In this document: positions 23,138-35,360 of the stretch, in pieces | Layout of the letters: every line of letters begins with the position of its first letter | Position numbering within the stretch: position 1 is the stretch's first letter | Source of the DNA: Ampullaceana balthica | Taxonomy: Eukaryota > Mollusca > Gastropoda > Lymnaeidae | Assembly (NCBI GenBank): GCA_944989445.1 | Contig: CALYLW010000130.1 | Location: 305,001 to 369,000 of the forward strand | DNA: 64,000 nt | Direction of reading: 5' to 3' | Made by a program: the position numbers and the translations under genes | Notes under the pieces: generated by a model | What the model was told of the DNA's origin: nothing | Databases searched by the model: none | The model's input: only the letters and a program-made list of their open reading frames with translations

Positions 23138-24837
23138 GCATTGCAAAACAGACATGTGCAAATTTAACTTTCTTGAATATTATTTATATTCTTTTTTATG
23201 AATATTGTTCATTTATTATTTTAAAATATTCAAATGTAAGAATCTTTGAGGTTTAGTGATCTCATTTACGACATTTGTATTTTCATCCCCATTCACGTGA
23301 TTATTTGTTCCTTTATTTTAAATAGTAGATGATGAACATAACTTATAGCTTATTAAAGTATGCGATCAAACGTCTAATTTCACTATAAAACTCATAGATG
23401 TCGATGTTATCTTTGGAACACGTATCATGACATGCAGATTTGTGACGTCATCTCTTCTTGTGATAACTTTTATTTTTATGTAAAAAAAATTTTAAATTTA
23501 TTTTGCTTGTTTCTTATTGCTACTATTTTAAAATAGTTTTTTTTGTGTTAAATTTTAGATACCCCATAAATTGTTGATATCCGTAACATTGATATCAAAT
23601 TGTTGAATTCCCCCCCTCCACACCTCGTATTGACATTTTTAAAGGATTGTTTATAATATTAGCATTTTATTTTCCATAATAAAGCTTCCTAGTGTGTTAG
23701 ACGACAGATGAGTCTATCTAGTAAATTAATACAATTCTCTCAACATCGCATATTTTATCAAATGGTAAATAATCTTTATATTTAATTAAAATTAATCTGT
23801 TTCTTTTTTTTCTTTCAAATAATTTTTTTTAAAGAAACATCTCTGACAATAATCATTCGTCTCTACCGGATGTTAGCTCACGTGTGGAGTGGGGCGGCGG
23901 TGGTGGTTGGGGGGGGGAAGAGGTCCCACTTCTTTTTTTATATCTGACAACGCTCCCATCCTTGTCTTCTTTTAATGAGCCAACTCAGCTATCACGAAAT
24001 AATTATTTCACAATACTAATGGCATGAGTTCAGTAGCGCCGCTTTGAGAACACCCGTGTTTGATGAGTTCAGTAGCTCCGCTTTGAGAACACCCGTGTTG
24101 GGCTCTTTTGTGGATCCAACGCTATTGGGCAGGTCTAATTAACGCCATCATTCCCACAGCTCTTCTTCAGTCAGTCAAATCTATCAATCATAACAAGCAA
24201 GGTCGCGAGTACTGGTTCTAATTGCCTCAAGTGACTGGCACGTGCCGGGTGTTGACAGCAGACGTCATGTCCGCTTGTCCACTTGAATTTCTTGTTTTCG
24301 TTCTCTTAAGAAAATTGGCGCCAGATCTCTTTAGTTCGGCGTCCGTCCTTCGGGTTCTCAAGCTGACATTTAAGTGACCTCGATTGGGATCGATGCCCTT
24401 GCAGAAATGTTTGAGAACACACAGCTATGAAATTCTGCAAATAAAAGGGATTTAATTATAGAAAGTTCTAACTTTGTTTAAATGTTGTTGTTATTAAGTT
24501 CGTTTGGGAGTCTTTGAGCTGACGTATCGGCAGATGCATGGCTTTCCATTTCACTTAAACATGAAGATAGAAAAATGATGAAGTTTCTCATTAGAAGTGA
24601 TTTGATAAGACAAGTTTGATTCATCTGGCCTACGACACGTCCATTTGATGAATCCCATCAGTGCCAACTCTATGGAGCATACATGTTGAGGCGCATTAGA
24701 AATCACGCTCTTCAAAACCACTTCTCGGAGCTGATGGCCGGCTTTTTATAGGTTTCTTCCCCGGACCCGATATGCAACACTTGTTCGCTTTCAATATTTT
24801 GCTCATTTTTTAAAACAATTTTTTGTTTTCACTCCTT
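23138..24837. other. Non-coding stretch with a 39-bp duplication
   Basis: Bases 24024-24100 are two copies of a 39-bp unit containing ATGAGTTCAGTAGC and CCGCTTTGAGAACACCCGTG. The GC-richer part at 24180-24400 has no recognisable gene. Confidence 0.5.
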
Positions 24838-25485
24838 AACAACTGTAATGGTTGCTCACATCAGTGCAGTCGGTAGCCATATCTTCATGTTAACACATCA
24901 GTGCAGTCGGTAGCCATATCTTCATGTTAACACATCAGTGCAGTCGGTAGCCATATCTTCATGTTAACACATCAGTGCAGTCGGTAGCCATATCTTCATG
25001 TTAACACATCAGTGCAGTCGGTAGCCATATCTTCATGTTAACACATCAGTGCAGTCGGTAGCCATATCTTCATGTTAACACATCAGTGCAGTCGGTAGCC
25101 ATATCTTCATGTTAACACATCAGTGCAGTCGGTAGCCATATCTTCATGTTAACACATCAGTGCAGTCGGTAGCCATATCTTCATGTTAACACATCAGTGC
25201 AGTCGGTGGCCATATCTTCATGTTAACAACTGTAATGGTTGCTCACATCAGTGCAGTCGGTAGCCATATCTTCATGTTAACACATCAGTGCAGTCGGTAG
25301 CCATATCTTCATGTTAACACATCAGTGCAGTCGGTGGCCATATCTTCATGTTAACAACTGTAATGGTTGCTCACATCAGTGCAGTCGGTAGCCATATCTT
25401 CATGTTAACACATCAGTGCAGTCGGTAGCCATATCTTCATGTTAACACATCAGTGCAGTCGGTAGCCATATCTTCATGTTAACCC
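24838..25485. repeat. 37-bp tandem array, about 16 copies
   Basis: The unit contains CATCAGTGCAGTCGGTAGCC and ATATCTTCATGTTAACA, with very low divergence. The leader AACTGTAATGGTTGCT recurs inside the array at about 25227 and 25355, each time after a copy with GTGGCC, showing duplication of multi-unit blocks. Confidence 0.95.
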
Positions 25486-25984
25486 CATAACCTCTTGTTT
25501 ACCCTTTGGCTGACTTGTTATTTGTTTTCCTTTTGTTTTTATCTCATTTCATTAGCCATCCATACCCTACACGTCCCTGTTTACCTCAATGATCAATGGT
25601 TCCAAACGTTCAACAATAAAACCGCTAGTCCTCTAAATCTCTACACCAATTAATCGCTCTCTAATTACATAGTTGTAATCTTTTATGTAACGTTATGTAC
25701 AGCTGTTAAATAATAATAATTATGACGTCATTATAGGAAAGTAGAATATGTCATGCTTATAGGATGTGCAGGACTATGAATGGATATTTAATTAAGATTG
25801 TATTTAGAGGATCTGGAATACTGTTCTCGATAAGACAGCGTACGTTTAATATGAGTAGTTAATGAGTTAACACAGGGTACCTCTTAGAGGAATATTGAAT
25901 GTATCAACTAAGGAGGTGTTCAACTTACCGTATCACATTACAGTACAACAAGAGAGATCAATAATTGCAATGCAGGCAGACTCT
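25486..25984. other. Non-coding stretch
   Basis: No gene or repeat recognised. Confidence 0.45.
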
Positions 25985-26272
25985 TTTATCTTATCTTATC
26001 TTATCTATACAGATGCTCCTTCTATGCAGAAGATAATTGCGTCCACAGACCATGACAGATAATCTGTTTGCAAGTGATGCAGCTTTCACAGGCCACGGCT
26101 TTGTGGGTTCCACTCATTACCCAGCCGCCTAACTAGTGTTAGGTACCCATTCGGAGCTGGGTGACTCAGGGACGCCCTTGGCTCCGGGAACAAATCCTTG
26201 CCTTGACATGGATTCGAACCCGTGACAATCGGTACGCCAGTTGAGTGCGCTGCCACTCGACCACCGCGTCCC
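25985..26272 (-). mobile_element. tRNA-derived SINE, full-length copy
   Basis: Read on the minus strand it begins with a tRNA-like head. An internal RNA polymerase III box A is TGGTCGAGTGG (26253-26263) and box B is GGTTCGAATCC (26210-26220), both exact consensus matches. A tRNA-unrelated body follows, then a (GATAA)n tail (25985-26007 on the plus strand as TTATC repeats). It matches the copy at 51414-51714 along its whole length with scattered substitutions and small gaps. The shared motif-free frame (RASLSHPAPNGYLTL) comes from the SINE body and is not a gene. Confidence 0.88.
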
Positions 26273-26380
26273 AATGCTCATTGATTTTTAATTCTGTGTT
26301 ATATTAATGCATTTGCATTTGATAGGTAAAAAATATATTTTTGTCTTTATACCAATTTGTAATAGAAATTATTTGTGTAG

Positions 26381-26680
26381 AAGTGAAACTTTCTAGAACT
26401 GATCACTTCCCTGCTCTAAGTGAAACTTTCTAGAACTGATCACTTCCCTGCTCTAAGTGAAACTTTCTAGAAGTGAGTACTTCCCTGCTCTAAGTGAAAC
26501 TTTCTAGAACTGATCACTTCCCTGCTCTAAGTGAAACTTTCTAGAACTGATCACTTCCCTGCTCTAAGTGAAACTTTCTAGAAGTGAGCACTTCCCTGCT
26601 CTAAGTGAAACTTTCTAGAAGTGAGCACTTCCCTGCTCTAAGTGAAACTTTCTAGAAGTGAGTACTTCCCTGCTCTAAGT
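26381..26680. repeat. 37-bp tandem array, 8 copies
   Basis: The unit contains AAGTGAAACTTTCTAGAACT and GATCACTTCCCTGCTCT. Variants AGTGAGTAC and AGTGAGCAC alternate with ACTGATCAC. Confidence 0.95.
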
Positions 26681-27019
26681 TAGTCAAGGGAATTATTTCG
26701 TTCTGTGCGATCTGGTTCCAAACATCATATAAGGCACCTTAAATCACTGTTGTAGTAGTCGTGTGTAATGGTGTGGCAAATCCAACTTCTTTCCTCTATC
26801 AATGTTTTCATGTCCTGACAATTATGATCATCTCTGGTACAAATATCTGTTTAATACAATACTACTTTTCAAGTTCAACAATTAAGTTACATTAAAGCTT
26901 CATGAAGTTCAATATTTAAATTACGTTAAAACTTCATCAAGTTTCTTAAGTGAGGTGTAAACGAGTAACACAACCCTCTGACAGCAACATGAGTAATTGA
27001 AGGTCATGTAGAGGTTTAA

Positions 27020-27520
27020 TCTATATATATAATTCACCAAAGCGTGTATGTGCAAAGAAGCATGACGAATGACCTTCAGTGAGGACGACCAATCAGTTAT
27101 AGTTGGCAAGCAAAGGTGGTCTCGAGACCAACAATGTTTCTTGCGTTAATTTGCCTTGTTCCTTCACTGAATAACGTGTGATTCGAAGTGTAGTGGTTAT
27201 CACTTCCGCCTTACATGTGGAAGGTCCTGGTTTGAAACCCCAGCGAAAACATTATTTAAAAAAAAATTTAAACTGTGTGTTTTTTTCCCGTTCTTTCCCC
27301 CCTTTTTTTCGAGGGTCATCCAATCACAGTTTATGATTGGCACGATAGGGTGGTGAAGGGTGGTGGGAAGATAGATAACTGCGGTGTCCCCCCCCCCTCC
27401 CCAACCGACGTTCACTCAAGTTGCTTTGATTTCTGTAGTTTGTGCCCATTCTTTCGCCCCTTTATTTGCACTGTCCATGAGCAAGTCTGCGGCGTATGCT
27501 ACACTGCGGGGAGTATCTAG
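27020..27520 (+). mobile_element. Non-autonomous Helitron-like element, copy B
   Basis: It starts TCTATATATATAATTC after an A at 27019, identical over 16 bp to the 5' end of copy A, and ends CTAG at 27517-27520 before a T. Upstream of CTAG is GCGGCGTATGCTACACTGC, the copy A hairpin with its second arm decayed. Length (501 bp) is close to copy A (532 bp), but the interior is different and includes a tRNA-Val-like segment. No protein is encoded; the short frames (such as 27275-27520) are incidental. An alternative view, a SINE with a tRNA-Val head and this tail, is less likely because the 5' end lies 160 bp before the tRNA part. Confidence 0.72.
27180..27252 (+). pseudogene. tRNA-Val(UAC)-like sequence inside Helitron copy B
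   Basis: The segment AGTGTAGTGGTTATCAC matches the D-arm region of animal tRNA-Val. The anticodon stem TCCGC / GTGGA pairs fully (one G-T), and its loop CTTACAT gives anticodon TAC. Box B is GGTTTGAAACC. The T-stem and acceptor stem pair poorly, so it is probably a pseudogene or SINE-type derivative and not a working tRNA gene. Confidence 0.6.
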
Positions 27521-28251
27521 TATTGTTATAATAATGTCAATTTGTGACAGCCCAAAACAGCTTCCACTCATGCTGTTTAAATTTTATTTATTGTAACAAA
27601 TTGTGCAGTTGTCATATGTAATTTATTTCTACATCTGCATCACATCTCCTTATCTGTAAACATATCCATATGGGTAAACTTCTCCCAGCTCTGAGTTCCA
27701 TCTTTACTCCACTGTACAGATTCAGTCTCCTACCATCCATTAGCTACAAAACTTCATCCTGCTCCAATCTCTATCGTGGATCACTTGAAGAGCTTTTCGC
27801 ATCAAATTTGACCAGCTTTTTCCAACACCAGTTGTCTAACCCCCCTCCCCACAGCCCCTGTCGCCGTAACTTGAAGGCGTCACCTTGAGCCCATCCGGAG
27901 ATGGGTGTATTCGGCAAATTACTCCCTCGGTGATTCCGGGTAATTGAGCCGCCCAAGGAATGGATCCAGGGGCATCGCCCGTGTAATGACGTGAGATTTA
28001 TTATCCTATCACTGGGCGGACTCTGGTAGATTTTGGTCAACGAAACCTGTCTCCCCGGGGAGCCCGTGAGTTATGTTTGTTGGCCGGTGGAAGCAGAGAG
28101 GTCAGCTATAAAACATGAACAAACACTATAATATCAAATGATAGACTTCAACACGATGCACAACTCTCATGCATCGAATGACATCGCGTAGCAATGTAGA
28201 ATTTGTCTCCGTCGAGTTGCTCGTCGCTGACAGAGAATCACACCCAGAAAT
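27521..28251. other. Non-coding stretch with a GC-richer segment
   Basis: Bases 27840-28100 are clearly richer in G and C than their surroundings and include an 89-codon minus frame (28040-27771). I recognise no domain or RNA. Confidence 0.4.
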
Positions 28252-28572
28252 CATTTATTTCTCAGGGTAGACATTTAGACAGCATAATGTCTCTGAACAT
28301 TTACTTCTCAGGGTAGACATTTAGACAGCATAATGTCTCTGAACATTTACTTCTCAGGGTAGACATTTAGACAGCATAATGTCTCTGAACATTTACTTCT
28401 CAGGGTAGAAATTTAGACAGCATAATGTCTCTGAACATTTATTTCTCAGGGTAGACATTTAGACAGCATAATGTCTCAGAACATTTATTTCTCAGGGTAG
28501 AAATTTAGACAGCATAATGTCTCTGAACATTTACTCCTGAGGGTAGACATCTAGACAGGATAATATCTCTGA
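28252..28572. repeat. 46-bp tandem array, 7 copies, with an internal inverted repeat
   Basis: The unit contains ATTTACTTCTCAGGGTAGAC and GCATAATGTCTCTGAAC. Most units hold AGACATT and AATGTCT ten bases apart, able to form a 7-bp stem. Confidence 0.94.
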
Positions 28573-30300
28573 AAGCTCTGGTAAATACAAGTCAAATAAG
28601 AATAAAAAACTCTCTGAAAGTTAATAAGGCAAAAACTTTTAGCTACATGGGTAGCGGAGACTTCCTTAACTTATTCAGTCTGTTGATGTTTCTCAATAAA
28701 TCGTTTTAAAAAAGTAATTTTCTTCTGATACTCTTGAAGACAGCATTTTGTTTTCAAAAATAATTATTCAAAGTGATTTATTTTTCTTTTAGTATAAATT
28801 TTTTTTTGCAATGACGTGATGTCTTCGTATAGAGTATAAAATAATGTTTAAGGACAATAACATAACTATCGAGGGTTGATGACTAAAGGATTGCATTGTA
28901 TCTTAGTGGGTCAGTTCTGAGGGTGTTTAATGAGTCGACCATCTGTTTTGTTGGACTATTGACTTCCCTCACCCCTTACTTTATTGTTCACAATGAACAA
29001 AAAATAAATATACATTTTTGGGGATAAAAATTTTAAACAAAATTTTTAAATATCGAGACAAGTACACCAAGTAAATGTTATTAATATACCCATATTTGCC
29101 TTACATCATTTTTCCTACTGTTACTCACCATCACATGGAGACATCGGCTTAATCATGTAGCCAGTGACTTTGACCATATAATATATCGAATTACAAACTC
29201 GTTTCGGCACCTTAGAATAACAAGGTTCTTAGTCGAATTTGGGGGGGGGGAATTAGTTATGGCCACAGTGTTATGGGCCAGGTATCAATGGATCATGTTC
29301 AACATATTAAAGCTGTATCGTAAGACAATTTTGTGGGAAGTAGAGAATAACAAGGGTCTAACTCCTTATTGGCCTACCTAATATCAAATTTTCAGACGCG
29401 TACATCTTTCTTTAACCAAACTATTCGAATCTTTCAGCCTCATCTCTTCTCTTTGGAATTAACGCAGTTACAATGACAAATAAAATAAACAACCCGTAAA
29501 AAACAACCCGTAATAAACAACCCGCAAAAACATAGTTTTTGACTATAAATACCTTATATATGAGACATAAATAATAGTATTGATTATGTTTAATATAATA
29601 CGCACCTCGCGACAGACTAGCATACATATTTTCAGATCGGGAAAATATTATAAAAGTACCTTCAATAAAATACGCGACAGACTACCAGCATAAACATTAC
29701 AATGTATATGCTTCATAGAGATACACATAGATAAACTAAAAATTCATTAATTTAATTACAGTACATTCGATCGATCTGCAATTTGATAGAATGCATTGTT
29801 AGTCGACAAAAATCTAAGTGCAAAATTTCAGCTCAATGGGATCACGGGAAGTGGGTCATTTTTTACTTTTGTCTTTTCCGCGGGACCACGACAGTCAGAC
29901 AAGACTGAAGTTAATATAGGGATTTTTAAAAATACATCACAGAGAATAATAAAGAAAATATTTGAAAAGCTCCTCTATTTGTTCTGTATATTAAACTTTC
30001 TTTTACAAGTATTTTGCTATTAAAAGAGTTTCTTTTTATTTCATTTACGTTTTTAAACATATTTTTAATTATTATTTTTTTAAAATTTCATTAAGATAAT
30101 TTCCAAAGCCTTGATGCATGCACAGATAGTTACAGTTCATGTAACCTTTGTATCAACATGTTTTTAAATAAATATATTTTAAAAAAAAACAAGCAAGTTT
30201 AGACATAAAGAATGTGCCGTGTCATAACTTTTGATCATTGATAATCTTCCAGAACCGTTGTGCACTATATTCCCGTCTAGACGGTGATTACATATTTGGA
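28573..30300. other. AT-rich stretch with probable old dispersed repeats
   Basis: Bases 29512-29550 match 61524-61562 at 34 of 39 positions (core TTTTGACTATAAAT), so both are pieces of one dispersed repeat. Bases 29765-29935 (CAGCTCAATGGGATCACGGG, later GACAGTCAGACAAGAC) look like a decayed retroelement tail, which is inference. No gene seen. Confidence 0.45.
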
Positions 30301-30520
30301 TCTATCATACGATATGTCCATCTACCATACGATATGTCCATCTACCATACGATATGTCCATCTACCATACGATATGTCCATCTACCATACGATATGTCCA
30401 TCTACCATACGATATGTCCATCTACCATACGATATGTCCATCTACCATACGATACGTCCATCTATCATACGATATGTGCATCTACCATACGATATGTCCA
30501 TCTACCATACGATATGTCTA
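30301..30520. repeat. 20-bp tandem array, 11 copies
   Basis: The unit is TCTACCATACGATATGTCCA, with few substitutions. All three plus frames are open through it and read the same 20-residue cycle. Confidence 0.96.
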
Positions 30521-30776
30521 CAAAAATAATACATTACAAAAAGTGCTGCAAATTTCTGTGTTACTCTGTCTGTGAAACAATACGACATCCCCCCCCCCGT
30601 GTCAACATACTTGATTTAAAATAAATCATTGTTGCTATTTTTATTTAAATACCCACGAGGAGTATTATTTTTAATACCTTTTAACATTCAGACAGTTCAT
30701 ATAAAAAATTGCAATCGATAAACAATATTAACTTCGAATCTAGGACATGTTCATTTCCTGCAGTCATCTCAATGTG

Positions 30777-31020
30777 AAAAAACAATTATATTGTGCACAT
30801 AAGTCATCATAAAACAACAAACAATAAAACAATTATAATGTGCACATAGATCATAATAAAATAACAAATAATAAAACAATTTTATTGTGCACATAAGTCA
30901 TCATAAAATAACAAATAATAAAACAATCATATTGTACACATAAGTCATCATAAAATAACAAATAATAAAACAATTATATCGTGCACATAAGTCATCATAA
31001 ATAACAAATAATAAAACATA
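30777..31020. repeat. 48-bp tandem array, 5 copies
   Basis: The unit contains AATAATAAAACAATTATATT and GTGCACATAAGTCATCATAA, with small gaps in some copies. Confidence 0.92.
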
Positions 31021-31650
31021 ATATATGTGCTATCAAATATTTAATGGTTTATTATTAAAAGACCAATTGAATAATGTTCGTGTTTTGTTGTGTTTTGTTG
31101 CTTGAGAACTGGCATGTCAGCTGAACTTTTAACTTTCTGTAGTTTTTTCGATGTATTGTTTTGCCCTCCTGAAACAAGAGATTTACAATAATTTCAATAA
31201 TCAGTCGAGAATGATCAAAAGCACAGAATAAGGTTTTCCTCGCACTAACTGTTGGGCAGTAATAACTATACTTAGTTGAATATTAGAAGGCCTGAAAATG
31301 TATGTTTGCTATGGTTTGTTCGTATTATGTTGAAGAAATGTATTATTTTAAGGTCTAAATGCTACTAATTAAGAACATTGTATTTGGTTAAATATGAGGT
31401 AATCTAAATATATATTTAAACTACTAATTCTTCCTATAGTTTTGCAGAAACTTAAAGGCTGCCAGCTACTAATATGAAATCTTGCCACTGAAACGTTATT
31501 AAACGATTTTTTAAAGACGTAATTGCATTTTTTATTATCGCTCTAAGGAAACTTTTGTTTTGTTCATCTCCTTACTAATCTTTTCAAAGTTTAATTAGAG
31601 TTGTTTCCCTTCAACAATGACCTTCGTTGACGTCATCTACTATAATGAGT
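31021..31650. other. Non-coding stretch
   Basis: AT-rich; no gene, array or element end recognised. Confidence 0.45.
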
Positions 31651-32010
31651 GTCCTAGTGCCTGGGTGTGTCCTAGTGCCTGGGTGTGTCCTAGTGCCTGG
31701 GTGTGTCCTAGTGCCTGGGTGTGTCCTAGTGCCTGGGTGTGTCCTAGTGCCTGGGTGTGTCCTAGTGCCTGGGTGTGTCCTAGTGCCTGGGTGTGTCCTA
31801 GTGCCTGGGTGTGTCCTAGTGCCTGGGTGTGTCCTAGTGCCTGGGTGTGTCCTAGTGCCTGGGTGTGTCCTAGTGCCTGGGTGTGTCCTAGTGCCTGGGT
31901 GTGTCCTAGTGCCTGGGTGTGTCCTAGTGCCTGGGTGTGTCCTAGTGCCTGGGTGTGTCCTAGTGCCTGGGTGTGTCCTAGTGCCTGGGTGTGTCCTAGT
32001 GCCTGGGTGG
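31651..32010. repeat. 18-bp tandem array, 20 copies, essentially perfect
   Basis: The unit is GTCCTAGTGCCTGGGTGT. Twenty copies fit exactly in 360 bp and I see no internal substitution; only the last base of the last copy differs. Open frames cross it on both strands (CPSAWV, VLVPGC and, on the minus strand, THPGTR), all from the repeat itself. Confidence 0.97.
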
Positions 32011-34775
32011 AGCAAAAAATGACTTTTCATACGGGGGTAGGGGTGGGGGGGAAGATTGTTACAAAGTGTAAATTGTTTTGAGTTTTAAGTAAGCATTTGT
32101 ATGGTGGAAAGTGGAAATTACGCTGGAAACTGGAATGTTGAAATGTATACTCTATTTATCAGAAAGTAAGATGTAAAAAGGAATGCAAGAAAGGTGGAGA
32201 TAGAAAGATCGCCTAGGATAGTACTGATGAATGAACGACTGAGGAAGTTGACGAATGCAATGATATTAGAATAAGGAAAAGCGTTAAGGGGTAGTGAGAT
32301 GGGGGGATAGAGAAAAAATGATAAAAACATAAGAGTAGTCAAGAGGCAAAGAATTGAGACTTTGAGGAGGGTGGACAGAGGCTGAACGAGATGAATGTTG
32401 GAGAGAAGAGATGGAGACAGATAAAGATGGGAGAGAAAAAGAGAAAGATAGAAAGGCGGGGAGGGGGACATGGAGTCGTGAAACTGAATAGAAGATTGCG
32501 AACAGGGGATGGGGCGATGAGGTGTCAGCAATATCGCTATTTCTTGTAGAATTGTCAGGACGAGTCGCGCCCCGAGGGTGACAACGTAAAAGCAATATGC
32601 AGTAGCTTGGCAATATTTTAATAACTCTGTTTATACTGCTATGGGACACTACAATTTGGGAAGTGAGATTTGCTCAAAATGAAATGCCCATTTCGTAAAG
32701 ACCTTTAATTGAAAGAAAACTATTATAAATAATTTTGACCCTATGATGAGTTCACATAAGTCTGTGTTTAGGGCCCCATTCACATGTTATTAAATGTAAT
32801 AACTGTGTGAAGATTCCAAACACAACAACAATATATATATACAGTTCGTAGTAAAGTTCATCTTGTCCGATACATCGCTCCCTTTGAGAGCCAGTGAAAA
32901 ACATTGCGTTGTAGGATCCATATTTAATAAACACACCATATCGTTTTACTCTGGCATTATGACTATAAAACAAAATTAAATGTGCGTTCAAAACATTGAG
33001 TCTATACGAAACAAATAATGACACATTTTAAGTATTTAGTAAAAGCGGTTGTGCTTTTGTTATAATTATAACTTTAAGTTTGTTATATACAGTAATTTAT
33101 TATTCTAAATTTGAATTATTTTTTATTTTGTTTTGTTTGTTGTTTTGTTTTTTTTACTTTAAATTCTTATAATGGGTTATCAAACAAGAAGGAAGCAGTG
33201 AACATTTGAAGAACGGAGAGATGGTAGTCTGAGATTTCCAACACAAGTCGGCACGAGAGTGCAATACTTGGGCGACAAACATAATATTGCGTAGAACTGT
33301 TGGACCCTAATGGAACACGCGAAATGAGTTGGACGATCTGGGTCAAAGACGTTCTTGTCCCTCCCCCCCCCCAACCACCCCTACTACCATGAATTGTTTT
33401 GAACTTGAATAGGAGAAAGTATGAAGGTTAGGATTCTGCCAGCTAAAGTTATCATGAAATTTAGTATGATTGCTTTCTCCCCCCTCCCCCCCCCCAAATA
33501 AATAAATAAATAAAAATCCAAAATTTGTTTTCCCTATTTGAAAATTTGATGAAAAAATAACAACTGCACATAAAATGTGTATAAAATAATTTTTAAATAT
33601 ACATCTATTTCTTTCTTATATGATCTGACAAGAAATGAAAAAATTGTGAAAGCTTCCTCCTCAACAGGATGACGATGAGGGGTGGGAGGAAGGGGGGGCC
33701 TTGAAGTGTTGTGTTTTTGTTTTTAGAATTTCTGTTACAACATTTTAGTTTGGACGAGCATTATTTTTGTGTTATTATTTTATGCAAAATGTTTATATAA
33801 ATTTAACAAAACACTATAAAGAATCATGTTCTTGAGTTTACAATCTTCAAACACAACAAGGGAAGAGAACCTTGTGTACATACACGTGCTCCGTCTTCTG
33901 TGATATTTAAAAAAAAATTGTAAACATATATCGTGACATAACTACACTACAGATGAATACCCGAATTAAAAAGTCACAAAATCTTCCAGCCATTATAAGT
34001 TACGAAAATCACCCTAACCTGAATTAAGGTTATTTAGAAATGTGTACACTATAAATAAAGTAACTTTGATCATCCGTTGCAGTTAATTCATTTTTAAATT
34101 TGTATACATGGCTGGTCTTAACACTGAAATTAAAAACAAAGATTCTTCATCTGTAAACACCAAAACTATGTAATAATCTGGGTTTTATTCCTCCTTGCTG
34201 ATCTCAGGAACGTTTCTAACAACACAAATTGTCAACAATCTTTTCTAATTATTACTTGTATGAAAAGTGACATCCTATTACTAAACTAAATACTCTATTA
34301 TTTGAAAGCTCTGTAGCACTCTTCTTCTGTATGACGTGCTATCATCACTTTAAAAAAAATCAACTAAATCAGTTTTATTCGTCACAACCTACTGTTGACC
34401 TAATCTAACCATCACATATTGATTGTCTTCAAAACAAATGTTTATTGATTTTCATATTATATTTAGTTTTTCTTTTTAAAAACTACAGTACTCTAAAATA
34501 GGTTTGGCAATCTTATCTTCTTACTCATATCCAGGGGACAAAAAAAAATGAAATAAAAAACCTCGTTTAGAAAAGAAAGTCCAATTTTTTTATGTAAAAA
34601 GTCAACAATTCCAAGTTAAAAAAGTAGGGAGTTTACTAATCGCAGTCATGAATTATTGAGCAGTCGGTAGTGCTGGCATCAGTTTTAATAAGACAGGGTG
34701 CCATGAACATGAAGCAAGCACTAGCAGACATTTATAAAAATCTGCTTAAGGTGCTTTTTTCACTCCTTCATTGCA
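32011..34775. other. Long non-coding stretch
   Basis: A purine-rich segment at 32150-32520 (GA-rich on the plus strand) gives the two overlapping minus-strand frames there. Poly-C and poly-A tracts occur near 33360 and 33480. No gene, array or element end recognised. Confidence 0.45.
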
Positions 34776-34783
34776 CCATCAAC

Positions 34784-35352
34784 CAGTGGTCCTCATTCTA
34801 GTGTGACCAGGCACACAAGTGTGACAAAAGGCTCTGTGAGGAGAGCCGCATGGATACTAATTAATTTAATTAATTAATAAAAGAAATGGGATACTTTATA
34901 TTTTAATTTGTTTTTTAAACTGTACGTTTTTTTTGGTTAGTTTATTAATCGATTACGTTCGTACTTTACAATTTCAAGTCTATTATACGCACATCGATAT
35001 TGTACAGAGGACAGTAAAGGAAATAATGATTGGGTGAGAAACAGGTCTGTTCAAATAGTGGGCAACACACAATTATTAACTTTGAAAGAGTACAAGGACT
35101 TTAAAAGAGGAAGAATGACGTATTCCCTGATCATAAAAATAAAGTATGTTGAATTATTCTGAGATTCGATCTGGATAATGATAAAGATGTTGAATCTTTA
35201 AATGTTTAAAATTATAAATTATAAGCTGTAAAACTACTGACAATTAAATTAAAATAAAACAATAATAAATCACGTTCTTTGCTTCAGTTGTGTTCCTTCT
35301 GCTTTTCCAAACACTAATATGCATTTCGATATCAACTTTTTTAGAACCACTG
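34784..35352 (+). mobile_element. 569-bp hAT-type element with near-perfect target duplication
   Basis: It begins CAGTGGTCCTCA and ends TAGAACCACTG, whose reverse complement is CAGTGGTTCTA, so the ends share CAGTGGTYCT. The flanks are CCATCAAC (34776-34783) and CCATAAAC (35353-35360), seven of eight matching. CAGTGG ends with 8-bp duplications are typical of hAT transposons in animals. The interior is AT-rich without a transposase, so it is a non-autonomous deletion derivative. Confidence 0.7.
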
Positions 35353-35360
35353 CCATAAAC

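Noticed and set aside
24838..25485. CRISPR-like regular repeats
   Set aside because: The 37-bp copies are directly abutting with no unique spacers, and the window is animal nuclear DNA.
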